Source of the DNA: Blautia pseudococcoides
GTDB taxonomy: Bacteria > Bacillota > Clostridia > Lachnospirales > Lachnospiraceae
DNA: 64,000 bases
Direction of reading: 5' to 3'
NCBI RefSeq assembly: GCF_001689125.2
Contig: NZ_CP015405.2
Span: 2,583,001 to 2,647,000 of the forward strand
Shown: positions 1 through 8,356 of the stretch, in pieces
Layout: every line of letters begins with the position of its first letter
Numbering within the stretch: position 1 is the stretch's first letter
Notes under the pieces: model-generated
Told to the model about the DNA's origin: nothing
The model's database searches: none
What the model saw: only the letters and a program-made list of their open reading frames with translations
Translations under genes and position numbers: made by a program

Positions 1-73
1 CCGTCCCAGTCAGTTTTCCTTTAATTTTACCATAGCAAATATAGATAAGCAATCATTTTAAAGAAACCCGAAT

Positions 74-333
74 TTAAGGATGTTTCAGGAAAGCCAAACT
101 GGAGACGCAGGCTATATTATCACCGCCCGCCTTAGGCGCATCTGTCCTAAGCTGCCGCTCTGCAAGATCCATCTCGCGTAAAGTCTCAAATATGCCTTCA
201 AGATCCACATCGCCTTCCCCCTTGGCCAGATGCGGATGGTCACATCCGCCGTTCCTCTGCTGTTCAGCCACGGCGGATCAGCAATATAACGGCAGTCGGG
301 GGTCTGTTTAAACGTGTCCGCGAACCTTTGCAC
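74..333 (-). pseudogene. possible remnant of a sugar-phosphate isomerase/epimerase (TIM barrel) C-terminus
   Basis: On the minus strand one frame reads HLAKGEGDVDLEGIFETLRE, which resembles the C-terminal metal-site region of xylose-isomerase-like TIM-barrel sugar epimerases (typically HLGxGDVDxxxIFxxLxE). The preceding and following codons do not continue as a plausible protein in the same frame, and no ribosome site or start fits. I read it as a decayed gene end. The family match is made by eye and is weak; it could be chance coding-like sequence. Confidence 0.25.
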
Positions 334-387
334 AAAACCGCAAAACGGAAAAAATATTCATATCTATATTTTTTTCTGCATGTATAG

Positions 388-393
388 TATAAT
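388..393 (+). promoter_or_regulatory. probable -10 box of the lipoprotein gene
   Basis: A perfect TATAAT lies about 70 bases before the lipoprotein start, with no good -35 hexamer at the usual spacing. A long inverted repeat begins seven bases downstream, close to where transcription would start. Confidence 0.4.
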
Positions 394-399
394 CAGGTT

Positions 400-439
400 G
401 GTGGTGCATCCGGCTGGAAATTGTACCGGATGCACCACC
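400..439 (+). repeat. 14-bp perfect inverted repeat in the lipoprotein leader
   Basis: GGTGGTGCATCCGG at 400-413 is exactly complementary to 426-439, with a 12-base loop. It sits just after the TATAAT at 388 and before the ribosome site at 453-459. No T-run follows, so it is not a standard terminator. It could be an operator for a dimeric regulator at the transcription start, or a 5' stem that stabilises or gates the mRNA. Confidence 0.7.
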
Positions 440-464
440 GGTCAAAAATTAAGAGGTGGGGAAA

Positions 465-1187
465 ATGAGGAAAATAAAAGGAATACGCCTACTCTGCGTA
501 TGTGTTCTTTGCATGGTTTTATTCACTGCATGTGAAGATGAAAAAAACACTTTAAATATTACGAGGAGTGAGAATGGAGAAAAAGTACATGATGATATTG
601 AGGCCGGAAATATCAGCCATGTCAATATAAGCGGGAATGCCAGATCTGTTGTCATAAAGCAGAGTGAAAATAATAACTTTGAATTTTATAATGCCGATTT
701 GAATGCTGATCATAAATATGAAGTCCGATGTGACCAGAGTGGCAGTCTGCTTAATATCAGCCTTATGATGGAAAATGCCGAAGCGGATAATAATATTCTT
801 GGCTCCATTGTCGTTTACATACCCCGGAAAGAATTTGAAAAAATTGAGAGTGCCGGGGAATTTCATCAAATCCATTTTGACACAATACACTCGGATGTAT
901 TTATTCACCCAGACAAATCATTTGTAGTTCTTGAATTGGAGGCTGAGCAACTGGATCATAATATTACGCTGGAGGGTTCAGAATCCGGTATATCTCCAGG
1001 TGTTTCTGTTTGTTTAGATAAGTTACCCGATAATATTAAATTGAATTTTAATACAACGAAAAACGGTACCATAAATGATCCGCAGCGTCTGCTCAAAAGG
1101 AACAGACTTGAATCAGGTTCGGGAAAACCTGTCATTCGCATTAACAATACGAAAGAGATAGAACTCTATGTGGAAGAGACCTTATAG
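465..1187 (+). CDS. putative surface lipoprotein, DUF4097-like beta-rich domain
   Basis: The 240-residue product starts at the ATG preceded by GAGGTGG at 453-459; a GTG three codons upstream overlaps that ribosome site and is less likely. A basic N-terminus, a hydrophobic stretch and a lipobox ending in LFTAC give a type II signal peptide, so the protein should be a lipid-anchored extracellular protein. The rest is rich in alternating beta-strand pattern (VNISGNARSVVIKQ, SGSLLNISLMM), similar to the adhesin-like DUF4097 family whose role is unknown. No catalytic motif is visible. It stands alone between a possible isomerase remnant and a LacI remnant, with a conspicuous inverted repeat in its leader. 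Confidence 0.75.
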   Translation: MRKIKGIRLLCVCVLCMVLFTACEDEKNTLNITRSENGEKVHDDIEAGNISHVNISGNARSVVIKQSENNNFEFYNADLNADHKYEVRCDQSGSLLNISLMMENAEADNNILGSIVVYIPRKEFEKIESAGEFHQIHFDTIHSDVFIHPDKSFVVLELEAEQLDHNITLEGSESGISPGVSVCLDKLPDNIKLNFNTTKNGTINDPQRLLKRNRLESGSGKPVIRINNTKEIELYVEETL

Positions 1188-1237
1188 ATCTGTCACTTAT
1201 TCTCCGCCCCCCCCAACAGGGGGAAAGCAGCGGCAGC

Positions 1238-1523
1238 CTATATTCTGCCCTTCAGATTTTCCGCACAGATGAGTTCATCTATTTTCTCCACAATAGCAAT
1301 TTGGTCTTTTGCGCACATTGCGATCCCCGGACCTGCTGTCCAAGCTGGCTGTCCATCCGCTCAATGCTCTCATCCGGAATATCGGTCTCACACTCTCATA
1401 CGCATCGGGCTTGACATGGGGGCGGCGGTTGAGCACACGGTCAATCGTTCCCCGGGAAACCCCGGCCCGCTCCGCCGCCATGCTGATCATCACTTTTTTG
1501 CCACGTTGATTCCGCCTTTCCAT
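1238..1523 (-). pseudogene. LacI/PurR-family regulator remnant
   Basis: The minus strand opens with a LacI-type helix-turn-helix (AAERAGVSRGTIDRVLNRR followed by HVKPDAYESVR). After about 45 residues the similarity stops. A different frame then gives a plausible protein tail (GIAMCAKDQIAIVEKIDEL) ending at a stop at 1238-1240. The whole sugar-binding domain (about 270 residues in the family) is missing, so an internal deletion joined the DNA-binding head to a short C-terminal piece out of frame. A CCCCC-AACA-GGGGG hairpin lies beyond its end (about 1208-1224). Its former target is unknown. Confidence 0.6.
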
Positions 1524-1597
1524 ACTAAGTCTTTATTTCGTACGGTAAAGCACAGCGCAACTTAAATGCACAACAAGTTTTCCTGGGCAAAAAGCAT

Positions 1598-2809
1598 TTA
1601 TTCCCACTCAGACGCAAATCTGTCATGTACTGCCCGCATAGCTATTTCCGCTTCAGACTCTTTGATCACCGCAGTAATGCGGATTTCAGAGGTTGTCACC
1701 ATATCTGTGTTGATCCCCGCATTTGACAGGGCCTCGAACATTTTTGCCGCCACGCCCGGATTGGAGCTCACCCCTGCCCCCACCACGGAGACTTTCGCCA
1801 CATCTTCCTCACAGCCCACGTTTGCATTTCCGATCACGTCGCTGTTTTTTTTCAGAAGGTCTAGGGTCATCATCATATCCGGCCTTGCCACAGTGAATGT
1901 CAGCGTCTTGGTTCCGTCTTTTTCCAGGGACTGGATCATGACATCAATATTCACCCCGTTCTTTGCCATGAGGTTCAGGAGCCGGAAAGTACTCTCCGGG
2001 TTGTCCTTCATACCTGAAACTGCGATTTTTGCAATATTCTTATCAACGGCCACACCGCTTATCAGCATTTTTTCCATCTTTGTCGTCTCCTTCACAATGG
2101 TCCCTTCTTCTTCACTCATGCTGGACTTTACCACCAGATTCACATTATACCGCCTTGCCATCTCCACACAGCGGCTGTGCAGCACCTTTGCCCCCAGGGA
2201 TGCAAATTCCAGCATTTCCTCGTACGTCACCTCCGGCATCTTCCTGGCATCCGGTACAATGCGGGGGTCTGCCGTATACACACCGTCCACATCTGTATAT
2301 ATTTCGCACAGATCCGCGTTCAAGGCAGCCGCAAGCGCCACAGCGGTGGTGTCAGAACCGCCCCTTCCCAGGGTGGTAACATCGTCATATTTATTGATGC
2401 CCTGGAATCCGGTCACTACAACAATCTTGTTGGAATCCAGTTCTTTGGTGATCCTCTCAGCATCTACCCTTTTCAGCTTTGCATTCTGGTACACTGAGGT
2501 GGTGTGCATGGGCACCTGCCATGCGTTCAGGGAGATGGCTGTCACCCCCATCTGGATCATTGTCATTGCCATGAGGGATACAGACACCTGCTCCCCTGTT
2601 GCCAGAAGCATGTCCATCTCACGTCTGGACGGCATCTTACTGATCTCTCCCGCCTGGGCAAGCAGCCGGTCCGTGGTTTTTCCCATGGCAGAGAGGACTA
2701 CAACCACCTGGTTTCCCTCTCTCCATTTCTTTATGCAGCGCTTTGCCACATGTTTGATCTTCTCCAGATCAGCCACCGAGCTGCCACCGAATTTCATTAC
2801 TACAAGCAT
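1598..2809 (-). CDS. lysC: aspartokinase (EC 2.7.2.4)
   Basis: This is a monofunctional, 403-residue aspartate kinase, which phosphorylates L-aspartate in the first step of lysine, threonine, methionine and diaminopimelate synthesis. The amino-acid kinase domain has KFGGSSV at residues 6-12 and GRGGSDTT at 148-155. From about residue 265 two ACT domains follow (SGVAVDKNIAKIAVSGM and VSVVGAGVSSNPGV), the usual feedback-binding region. The start is set by AGGAG seven bases upstream. No lysine riboswitch is evident on this strand before it. The gene stands alone; lysA, which acts later in the pathway, is 30 kb away on the same strand. Confidence 0.96.
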   Translation of the reverse strand: MLVVMKFGGSSVADLEKIKHVAKRCIKKWREGNQVVVVLSAMGKTTDRLLAQAGEISKMPSRREMDMLLATGEQVSVSLMAMTMIQMGVTAISLNAWQVPMHTTSVYQNAKLKRVDAERITKELDSNKIVVVTGFQGINKYDDVTTLGRGGSDTTAVALAAALNADLCEIYTDVDGVYTADPRIVPDARKMPEVTYEEMLEFASLGAKVLHSRCVEMARRYNVNLVVKSSMSEEEGTIVKETTKMEKMLISGVAVDKNIAKIAVSGMKDNPESTFRLLNLMAKNGVNIDVMIQSLEKDGTKTLTFTVARPDMMMTLDLLKKNSDVIGNANVGCEEDVAKVSVVGAGVSSNPGVAAKMFEALSNAGINTDMVTTSEIRITAVIKESEAEIAMRAVHDRFASEWE

Positions 2810-3504
2810 GTTGTTCTCCTATTCCTTCCGTTCTCTGAATCCTTCATCTGTGCAGATATCCCTTTCCTGCAGCGGATGAAAATCATAATCCATTATACCA
2901 CTAACCATACATGTTTGCGACATAATAAACGCAGAATCGCAAAAAAGAACCCAGCAACGGTTGGCATCTATACCGTTGAGTGCAGCCACAGGAAAATACT
3001 GCTTCTCATCCCCGGAATATAAAGCCATTATGTCAAAACGGACCAGTAGTGTTGACAGCAGAGCCATCATTGCCGAGGGTCTTAAGTGAACCGTTTCCGG
3101 GACTCCATTCCACATACGTTCCACTATAATGGAAGAAAAGGCGAGGCGGGTATGCTGAAATATGCAGGCAAGTCCCTGAAGCATATTATCGTTTTTGATA
3201 CCTGGGATTACACCAAGCCTTTCCGCTACAATGTAAATCCGGCTCCTCTGTACGCCAGCGGATTTCCTCCTGCTCCTTTTTCACTTCCTCCATAGTCTGC
3301 ATAGAGAGGTGTCCCTGTTCGTTGTGTTTATTATACAGCGTAATCAGGGAGATCGGTAATGTGAAACGGAAATGACAGGGGCTTGCCTGATGACCGAAGG
3401 GGACTGGCGGGCAGCAGAGTCTGTTGTGTCTGTCCGGTCATTTTCCATCTGTGGCAATATTATTTTGTAAACCATACACTATAAAGAAAAAGGGAAAATA
3501 TAAT
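2810..3504. other. about 700 bases without a recognisable gene
   Basis: Open frames here (for example minus 2819-3184) lack family resemblance, and the best of them has no convincing ribosome site. The right part (3300-3440) is GC-richer and full of small inverted repeats and is listed separately. The bases just before 3505 supply the ribosome site of the next gene. Confidence 0.5.
3300..3440 (+). ncRNA. candidate structured RNA or intron/riboswitch remnant
   Basis: Several stems can be drawn. TGACC (3391-3395) with GGTCA (3436-3440) is extended inwards by GGAC (3400-3403) with GTCC (3432-3435), and CAGG/CCTG encloses GGCTTG at about 3376-3388. The text GACCGAAGGGGACTGGCGGGC recalls group II intron domain I or lysine-riboswitch segments, but the required conserved blocks are absent. 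It ends about 65 bases before the next gene. Strand is assumed from that gene. Identity is unknown. Confidence 0.25.
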
Positions 3505-3966
3505 ATGAATTTTAATGACTTTCATTGTGGCTGCATGAAACCATGTGAAACATATTCTTACGCACAATACGGTGTACAAGCAAATCCACCGTCTAAATCT
3601 GACCTGCCAATGGCTGTTTTGTTTCAGGAGGGTAATCATATTTCTTTAACGGATGCAGAAATCTTTCTGGAACCGGGATATCTGTATCTTATAGATTTTA
3701 TATTTTTAGCAACGCCGGAAGCGGACAGTTTCATGCAGATCACACCTAAAATCAATGGGACGCTTAAACGGTTGTATTCTTTTTTTGCCCCGACCGGTTC
3801 TGCGTCACGTAATGCTTCCGCATCCGGAAGTTTCACAGTCCCGGTTACTGAAAATAGTGCACGCGTTTCCTTTAATCTGACCTACCCGGATAAAGTTAGA
3901 AATATTGATATATCCGGCGCCGTGTCCGTTACTCTGCTTCATAAGATCAAGGATATTATATGCTGA
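3505..3966 (+). CDS. small protein with BclA-like C-terminal (TNF-like) beta domain
   Basis: The 153-residue product starts at the ATG after a modest AGGG (3491-3494). The N-terminus is short and Cys-rich (CGCMKPC). The remainder (about residues 30-150) has the pattern of the jelly-roll C-terminal domain of collagen-like exosporium proteins: ISLTDAEIFLEPGYLYLIDFI, then a turn, then a Ser/Ala-rich loop and two more strand pairs. No Gly-X-Y collagen repeat precedes it. There is no signal peptide, which agrees with spore-coat or exosporium proteins made in the mother cell, but that role is inference only. It could also be a phage-type receptor domain. Confidence 0.6.
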   Translation: MNFNDFHCGCMKPCETYSYAQYGVQANPPSKSDLPMAVLFQEGNHISLTDAEIFLEPGYLYLIDFIFLATPEADSFMQITPKINGTLKRLYSFFAPTGSASRNASASGSFTVPVTENSARVSFNLTYPDKVRNIDISGAVSVTLLHKIKDIIC

Positions 3967-4076
3967 CTAATATAGTCCGCAGCTTGTGTTCTATACGGGG
4001 AGACTGGGCTTTTACTTTGTTATTGTAATTATAACAGCTATTTGATATACTTTATTAATCAACGGGTGAGCACCTA

Positions 4077-4116
4077 CCGTATACAAGGCTATGTCTTGTA
4101 TACGGTTTTTGTTTTT
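4077..4116 (+). terminator. intrinsic terminator/attenuator before the MATE gene
   Basis: CCGTATACAAG (4077-4087) pairs perfectly with CTTGTATACGG (4095-4105), followed by TTTTTGTTTTT. It ends only about 17 bases before the start codon of the MATE gene and overlaps the run into its ribosome site. That placement suggests a regulated (attenuated) leader rather than simple termination of the upstream gene. Confidence 0.75.
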
Positions 4117-4132
4117 GGGGGAAAGTTTGATA

Positions 4133-5479
4133 ATGAACAGAGATAAAAATACAACGGAAAATATAGCAATTACATTGATCAGATTTTGTGTACCTCTTAT
4201 TTTGAGCAGTATACTGCAGCAGCTCTATAATTGGGTGGATGCCTTTATCGTCGGGAATACAATGGGAGAGAAGGCGCTTGCCTCTATCGGTTCGACCGGT
4301 ACCATTGTTGATCTGTTCCTCAACGCTATTACGGGATTTACGCTTGGACTTTGTATTTTATTTGCACAAAAGTACGGTGCAGGAAAAAAGGTCCATATTT
4401 CAAACATACTTTCTGTATTTTCTGTAATCCTCGGCGGTGTGTTTTTGATAATATCAATCATCGGTATATTAGGAGCGTATCCGCTGCTTCGTATCATGAA
4501 TACAACACAGGATACTATTTATATGGCAAAGGATTATCTGCAGATAATATTGATTGGAATCCCTTTCCTTGCCGTATATAATGTTTATGCTTCAGCGCTT
4601 CGCGGGATTGGGAACAGCCGTGCACCTTTTGCAGCTGTTTTATTTTCATCTGTTGTAAATGTCATACTGGACCTTGTATTTGTAAGTGTCTGGCACTGGG
4701 GTGTTGTCGGTGCGGCAATTGCAACTGTGATATCACAGACTTTTATGACAATTTTTATTATTTTATATAGTGTAAAGAAGCATTCCTGCCTTCGTTTCTC
4801 TGTAAAGAAATGGACATTGGACTACTCCGTTTTGAAAGAGGGGCTTCATTTAGGAATTCCTCCTATGATCCAATCCAGCATCACTTCACTGGGAGGACTC
4901 ATATTACAAAATTTCATGAATGGCTTCGGAACACAGACCGTTGCGGCGATCACCACGGCCTACCGCGTGGATACTATGGTACTTCTGCCGATCGTTAATC
5001 TTGGCTCGGGAATATCCACAATTGTGGCACAGAATTTTGGTGCAGGAAGGAAAAGGCAGATTCCCAAGATTGTCTGCGTTGGCACTGCAATGATGTTTTG
5101 CGTTTCCCTTTTGCTGACATGGCTCATAGTGGAGACCGGCGGCTATTTGATCGCTATGTTTGGAGTAAGCCCGGAGGTAACGGAGATTGGAAAAAATTAT
5201 TTTCAGACAATTGCTGTTTTCTATGCCATTTTTGGCATTGCGGCGTCGGTTCGGGGCTACATAGAAGGAATTGGGGATATACTGTTTTCCAGTATTGCAG
5301 GTGTTATTTCCTTGATTTCCCGGATTATATTTTCATATGCTTTTGTCGGACTGTGCGGGAATATGATCATTGCATATGCCGAGGCTGGTTCCTGGGGCGT
5401 TTTGTTACTTCTGTACACGTTTCATATTCTATTGAAGAAGATTTCTTTAAAATATAAAAAACAGGAGCAAAAAGAATAA
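4133..5479 (+). CDS. MATE-family multidrug efflux transporter
   Basis: The 448-residue integral membrane protein has about 12 hydrophobic segments. Its MATE signatures include the N-terminal FCVPLILSSILQQLYNWVDA and the repeated half-domain beginning GLHLGIPPMIQSSITSLGG. The family exports cationic drugs or metabolites in exchange for Na+ or H+ across the cytoplasmic membrane. GGGGGAAAG at 4117-4125 selects this ATG over the longer frame. The gene is preceded immediately by an intrinsic terminator, so its expression may depend on read-through controlled by a leader RNA. The C-terminal half is slightly short but ends normally. Confidence 0.9.
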   Translation: MNRDKNTTENIAITLIRFCVPLILSSILQQLYNWVDAFIVGNTMGEKALASIGSTGTIVDLFLNAITGFTLGLCILFAQKYGAGKKVHISNILSVFSVILGGVFLIISIIGILGAYPLLRIMNTTQDTIYMAKDYLQIILIGIPFLAVYNVYASALRGIGNSRAPFAAVLFSSVVNVILDLVFVSVWHWGVVGAAIATVISQTFMTIFIILYSVKKHSCLRFSVKKWTLDYSVLKEGLHLGIPPMIQSSITSLGGLILQNFMNGFGTQTVAAITTAYRVDTMVLLPIVNLGSGISTIVAQNFGAGRKRQIPKIVCVGTAMMFCVSLLLTWLIVETGGYLIAMFGVSPEVTEIGKNYFQTIAVFYAIFGIAASVRGYIEGIGDILFSSIAGVISLISRIIFSYAFVGLCGNMIIAYAEAGSWGVLLLLYTFHILLKKISLKYKKQEQKE

Positions 5480-5709
5480 AAGATTTGAAACGGTACACAC
5501 CAAAATCTGTCTTAATTTAACGGGATCGCGTAACATCTGTGCCGGCATAGAGCCCACCAGTTCTTTACCGTTAAATAAAATGCTTTGTATTGCAAAGTGG
5601 CGGGGAATGCCCCCATAGGAGGTTGTCCGTCCACCTCCGCCCCTTAATGCCTTGACACCAGTTTCTGAAACTACGAATACGCCCCATCCGTTACAGAATA
5701 TAAAGCTTT
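5480..5709. other. intergenic region with possible coding debris on the minus strand
   Basis: One minus-strand frame at about 5500-5640 reads like protein (GGIPRHFAIQSILFNGKELV and onward) but has no start or ribosome site and matches no family I recognise. It lies between two convergent genes. Confidence 0.25.
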
Positions 5710-6723
5710 CTAAATTCCAAACTTATCAAAAAGTTTCTTCTGATATTCCCGGTCTGTTACTGCCCTCCGGATTTCTTTATAGGCCTCATTCTGGCATGGT
5801 TGCTGTAACAATACTTCAATCAATTGGTTTACTCGTACTTCTCCACGTTTTATTCCTTGCTCTATTCCTTGCTCTATTCCTTGTAATATTCCACGTTCTT
5901 CCCTTTCTTCCATCATTTCCTCAATGGCCGTACACATATCCACCTCTCCTTTCTCATTTTCTTTCAGCTCTTTCAAAGCAGGAACATTCAGGAATTTTGA
6001 CACCAGCCAGCCCTTTTTTGCATCCAGATGCATGAACTCATCCTTTCTGGCCTCCAGAAATTCCTTCATCCCTTCTTTATCTTTCAGCAGCGGAAGCAAT
6101 TCAAAGACCTCCCGAAGCCCCGTCCTGAAATTACTGCTCTCCACTGTACTGCTGCACACCAGGTTGATCCGGTAATCCTGGATACACTCCATCCACGGTC
6201 TCAGTTCCGGCGGGATATCCAGCATATCATGAAGACTCAGCGGCCCATCCCAGCTCTGCTCCTCCCCATAATAAAAAACGATCGTGATCCCCGGCAGCAG
6301 CCTGTCTTCCCTCTTCATCCCGGAAAGATACTCTGCCCCTTTCTTTAATTTTCCTTCTCCTTTTCTCTCCTTTACAATATGCTCCACCTGCCCTGTATAA
6401 TCAATGGCATCGTAAAGCATACAGCGGACAGGCATAGCATAATGTACCGTCCTCTGTCCCTCTGCCGCCAGTATAACTGCCAGGCAGCTATCCCCCATCA
6501 CAGACAGTTTCTGCACATCCCGGATTCTACGGAGTATCACCCGCTTTCCGCCCTCTCTTCCTGCACGCATCACCTTTTTCTCATTTTCCTGTTCCAGCAT
6601 ATCCGGCCTGATCACCTGTTTTCCGCCGAACAAGGCGCCGTTAAATAAATCTGCAAAAATCTCGTTATCTGACAGCCCTTCATAGACTTCCTCATCCATT
6701 GCTGTCAGCATAATTCCTTTCAT
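5710..6723 (-). CDS. Rpn-family recombination-promoting nuclease / PD-(D/E)XK putative transposase
   Basis: The 337-residue protein is of the Rpn/YhgA-like type (PD-(D/E)XK nuclease fold), common in multiple copies in Lachnospiraceae genomes. Homologues in enteric bacteria are DNA endonucleases that stimulate RecA-independent recombination. Visible family traits are FADLFNGALFGGKQVI near the N-terminus, GITIVFYYGEEQSWDGPLSL in the middle, and a C-terminal tail with GIEQGIEQGIKRG heptad-like repeats. AAGGAGG directly before this ATG picks the start over an 18-codon longer frame. A damaged relative lies at 54169-54420. It has no partner genes nearby. Confidence 0.8.
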   Translation of the reverse strand: MKGIMLTAMDEEVYEGLSDNEIFADLFNGALFGGKQVIRPDMLEQENEKKVMRAGREGGKRVILRRIRDVQKLSVMGDSCLAVILAAEGQRTVHYAMPVRCMLYDAIDYTGQVEHIVKERKGEGKLKKGAEYLSGMKREDRLLPGITIVFYYGEEQSWDGPLSLHDMLDIPPELRPWMECIQDYRINLVCSSTVESSNFRTGLREVFELLPLLKDKEGMKEFLEARKDEFMHLDAKKGWLVSKFLNVPALKELKENEKGEVDMCTAIEEMMEEREERGILQGIEQGIEQGIKRGEVRVNQLIEVLLQQPCQNEAYKEIRRAVTDREYQKKLFDKFGI

Positions 6724-7310
6724 AGACCTCCTTCCCGGATAAAAAAGCAAAGATTGAGCCATCAGATCACAGCACACTTAGCAGTTAATTTGGCAATTGT
6801 ATTCTATACCATAAGTATAATATAAAAAACAGCTTATATCAACTATCACTTTGCTAATCACCGCAAAACTCTGCCATTCCCGCCATTTCATCCGTCCATA
6901 TTCAATTTTATACTTTCTGGAACTTTCGGCAGACCTGCCGCAGATTAAATGAATTGCTCTCCAGATAAACCGATTATACATTCCTTCTTCTAACCTGTCA
7001 ATCCTGTAAAAATCCACAAAAACGAATCATATCCACTAAATTTTTTCTCCTGCCCGTGACTGCCGGCAGCACAGTCCGGACTGTATTTTGTCCGGTTGCA
7101 GTTGTGAACCAGGAAAAGACCTGCCGCTTCAATTACCCTCCCCGATAGCAGCGGCATTTGAAGCAGCAACGCCAAAGAAACGTATAACACTACACTTTGT
7201 TTCGCAAAATCCCTCGCCAAGATCCAAGCCCTAAACTGACCGAAACCCATACTGAACTTATGAACGAATTAAGCTGCTAGAGTGTGTCTGAAAATTCATT
7301 CCGACTCACT
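6724..7310. other. about 590 bases with no supported gene
   Basis: Two open minus-strand frames (6778-7017 and 6990-7250) have atypical composition, no ribosome site and no recognisable family. Part of the left end presumably carries the promoter of the Rpn-type gene. I see no strong hairpin. Confidence 0.5.
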
Positions 7311-7610
7311 CTAGTATTTTTTAACAAGTTTTGAGATCAAGGCTCTACAAGTATTCATTTGGATACAAGCATAAAAATTCTCCGTAACTTCTTTTCCTTG
7401 TCCTACCGTTGTAGCGTTATTTGCGTCTTCTTCTGTTTCCCAAAGAACAAAGTCAGTCCACACTTTATCTTGTAAGTAATGTTCCCAGGAAATAAATCCT
7501 TTCGCTTTAGAAATAACTTCATCGTGTAACTTTTTTGTTCGTTCGATAAACTGTTCCTCGCTCACATTTTTCTTGAGTTTGTAGCTGAAGATCCATGCCG
7601 TTTTCGCCAT
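7311..7610 (-). CDS. ABM-like (dimeric alpha-beta barrel) small protein
   Basis: The 99-residue cytoplasmic protein has a ribosome site AAAGGAG nine bases before the ATG. The pattern WIFSYKLKKNVSEEQFIERTKKLHDE, then GFISWEHYL, then WTDFVLWETEEDA resembles antibiotic-biosynthesis-monooxygenase-type and other ferredoxin-like dimeric barrels. In these, W-x-x-Y-L and a downstream DxxxWET strand line the cavity. Function in such proteins varies (monooxygenase, heme degradation, stress) and cannot be assigned. It is separated from the upstream GNAT gene by 77 bases, so they could share a transcript. Confidence 0.65.
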   Translation of the reverse strand: MAKTAWIFSYKLKKNVSEEQFIERTKKLHDEVISKAKGFISWEHYLQDKVWTDFVLWETEEDANNATTVGQGKEVTENFYACIQMNTCRALISKLVKKY

Positions 7611-7687
7611 ATAAATGTTCTCCTTTAAAAAATCTGATTTCGTAAATCATATCACACTCATGAATGATAAAACAATTCTTTTGTTTT

Positions 7688-8287
7688 TCAGTTATGTATT
7701 CCAGGGAACAAATTTACATATAAAAGGAACTGCACTTCATCTGCCGCATCCTTATCTCCATAATAGGCATACCTGTTCACTGCGCCTATGTGTGCCCCCT
7801 GTTTGAAATAAAAATCCACTGCTGGAACATTATTATTCTGACATTCTATTTTTAACTGTATAAGACCTAAATTCTCTGCCTTAACCTTTACCAATTGAAA
7901 TAGTCTTTGCCCCACACCACAATGTTTATAACCGGAATCCACACGGATATCCCACAGAACACCCAAATCTTCCCGCCCTTCCAGCATATTCAGCTCAGAC
8001 GAATGACTGCACAGCACAGCTCCACCTACTGGCCTGTTCCCATCAAATGCCACGAAAAAATTCCAGTTTTCTAAATCAAACTGCCTTTTCCATCTTTTAT
8101 AATTAGCGTTTTCTGTAAAATCTTTTGTATATGGTGATACTTCTTTCTTTTGAAAGGTAATATCATCCACCCCGTTCCCATTAACCTCATAGATTTCTTT
8201 CACTCTTACTTTCATCTCTATTTCATCGTAGATGGAAGCATCTTTTTTGTCTATCTCCACATAATGAATCACAGTATCCTTATCCAT
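7688..8287 (-). CDS. GNAT acetyltransferase, streptothricin-acetyltransferase-like
   Basis: The 199-residue protein carries a GNAT core: LGVLWDIRVDSGYKHCGVGQRLF (acetyl-CoA-binding motif A, with Q/R-x-x-G-x-G/A reduced to HCGVGQ) and LKIECQNNNVPAVDFYFKQG (motif B). IECQNNNVPAVDFY followed by GAVNRYAYY is the pattern seen in SatA/Sat4-type streptothricin acetyltransferases. An amine substrate is therefore reasonable, but antibiotic resistance is not shown. The ribosome site AGGAGAG is just upstream. The N-terminal 90 residues are longer than in minimal GNATs. Confidence 0.8.
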   Translation of the reverse strand: MDKDTVIHYVEIDKKDASIYDEIEMKVRVKEIYEVNGNGVDDITFQKKEVSPYTKDFTENANYKRWKRQFDLENWNFFVAFDGNRPVGGAVLCSHSSELNMLEGREDLGVLWDIRVDSGYKHCGVGQRLFQLVKVKAENLGLIQLKIECQNNNVPAVDFYFKQGAHIGAVNRYAYYGDKDAADEVQFLLYVNLFPGIHN

Positions 8288-8356
8288 GTTTCTCTCCTAT
8301 ATTACTTCTACAGTCTGCAATACGCTGCCGGTACATATTATAACACTTCCCGGAAA

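Noticed and set aside
1566..2879. 437-residue open frame on the plus strand
   Set aside because: It is the antisense shadow of aspartokinase; composition is Ser/Phe-rich and it has no ribosome site or family.
3300..3440. Lysine riboswitch for the nearby aspartokinase
   Set aside because: The sequence lies on the wrong strand relative to lysC and lacks most of the conserved L-box blocks.
5850..5882. Short repeats of tattccttgctc read as a repeat array
   Set aside because: They encode the GIEQGIEQGI tail repeat of the Rpn-type protein and are not a separate element; no CRISPR-like array exists in the window.
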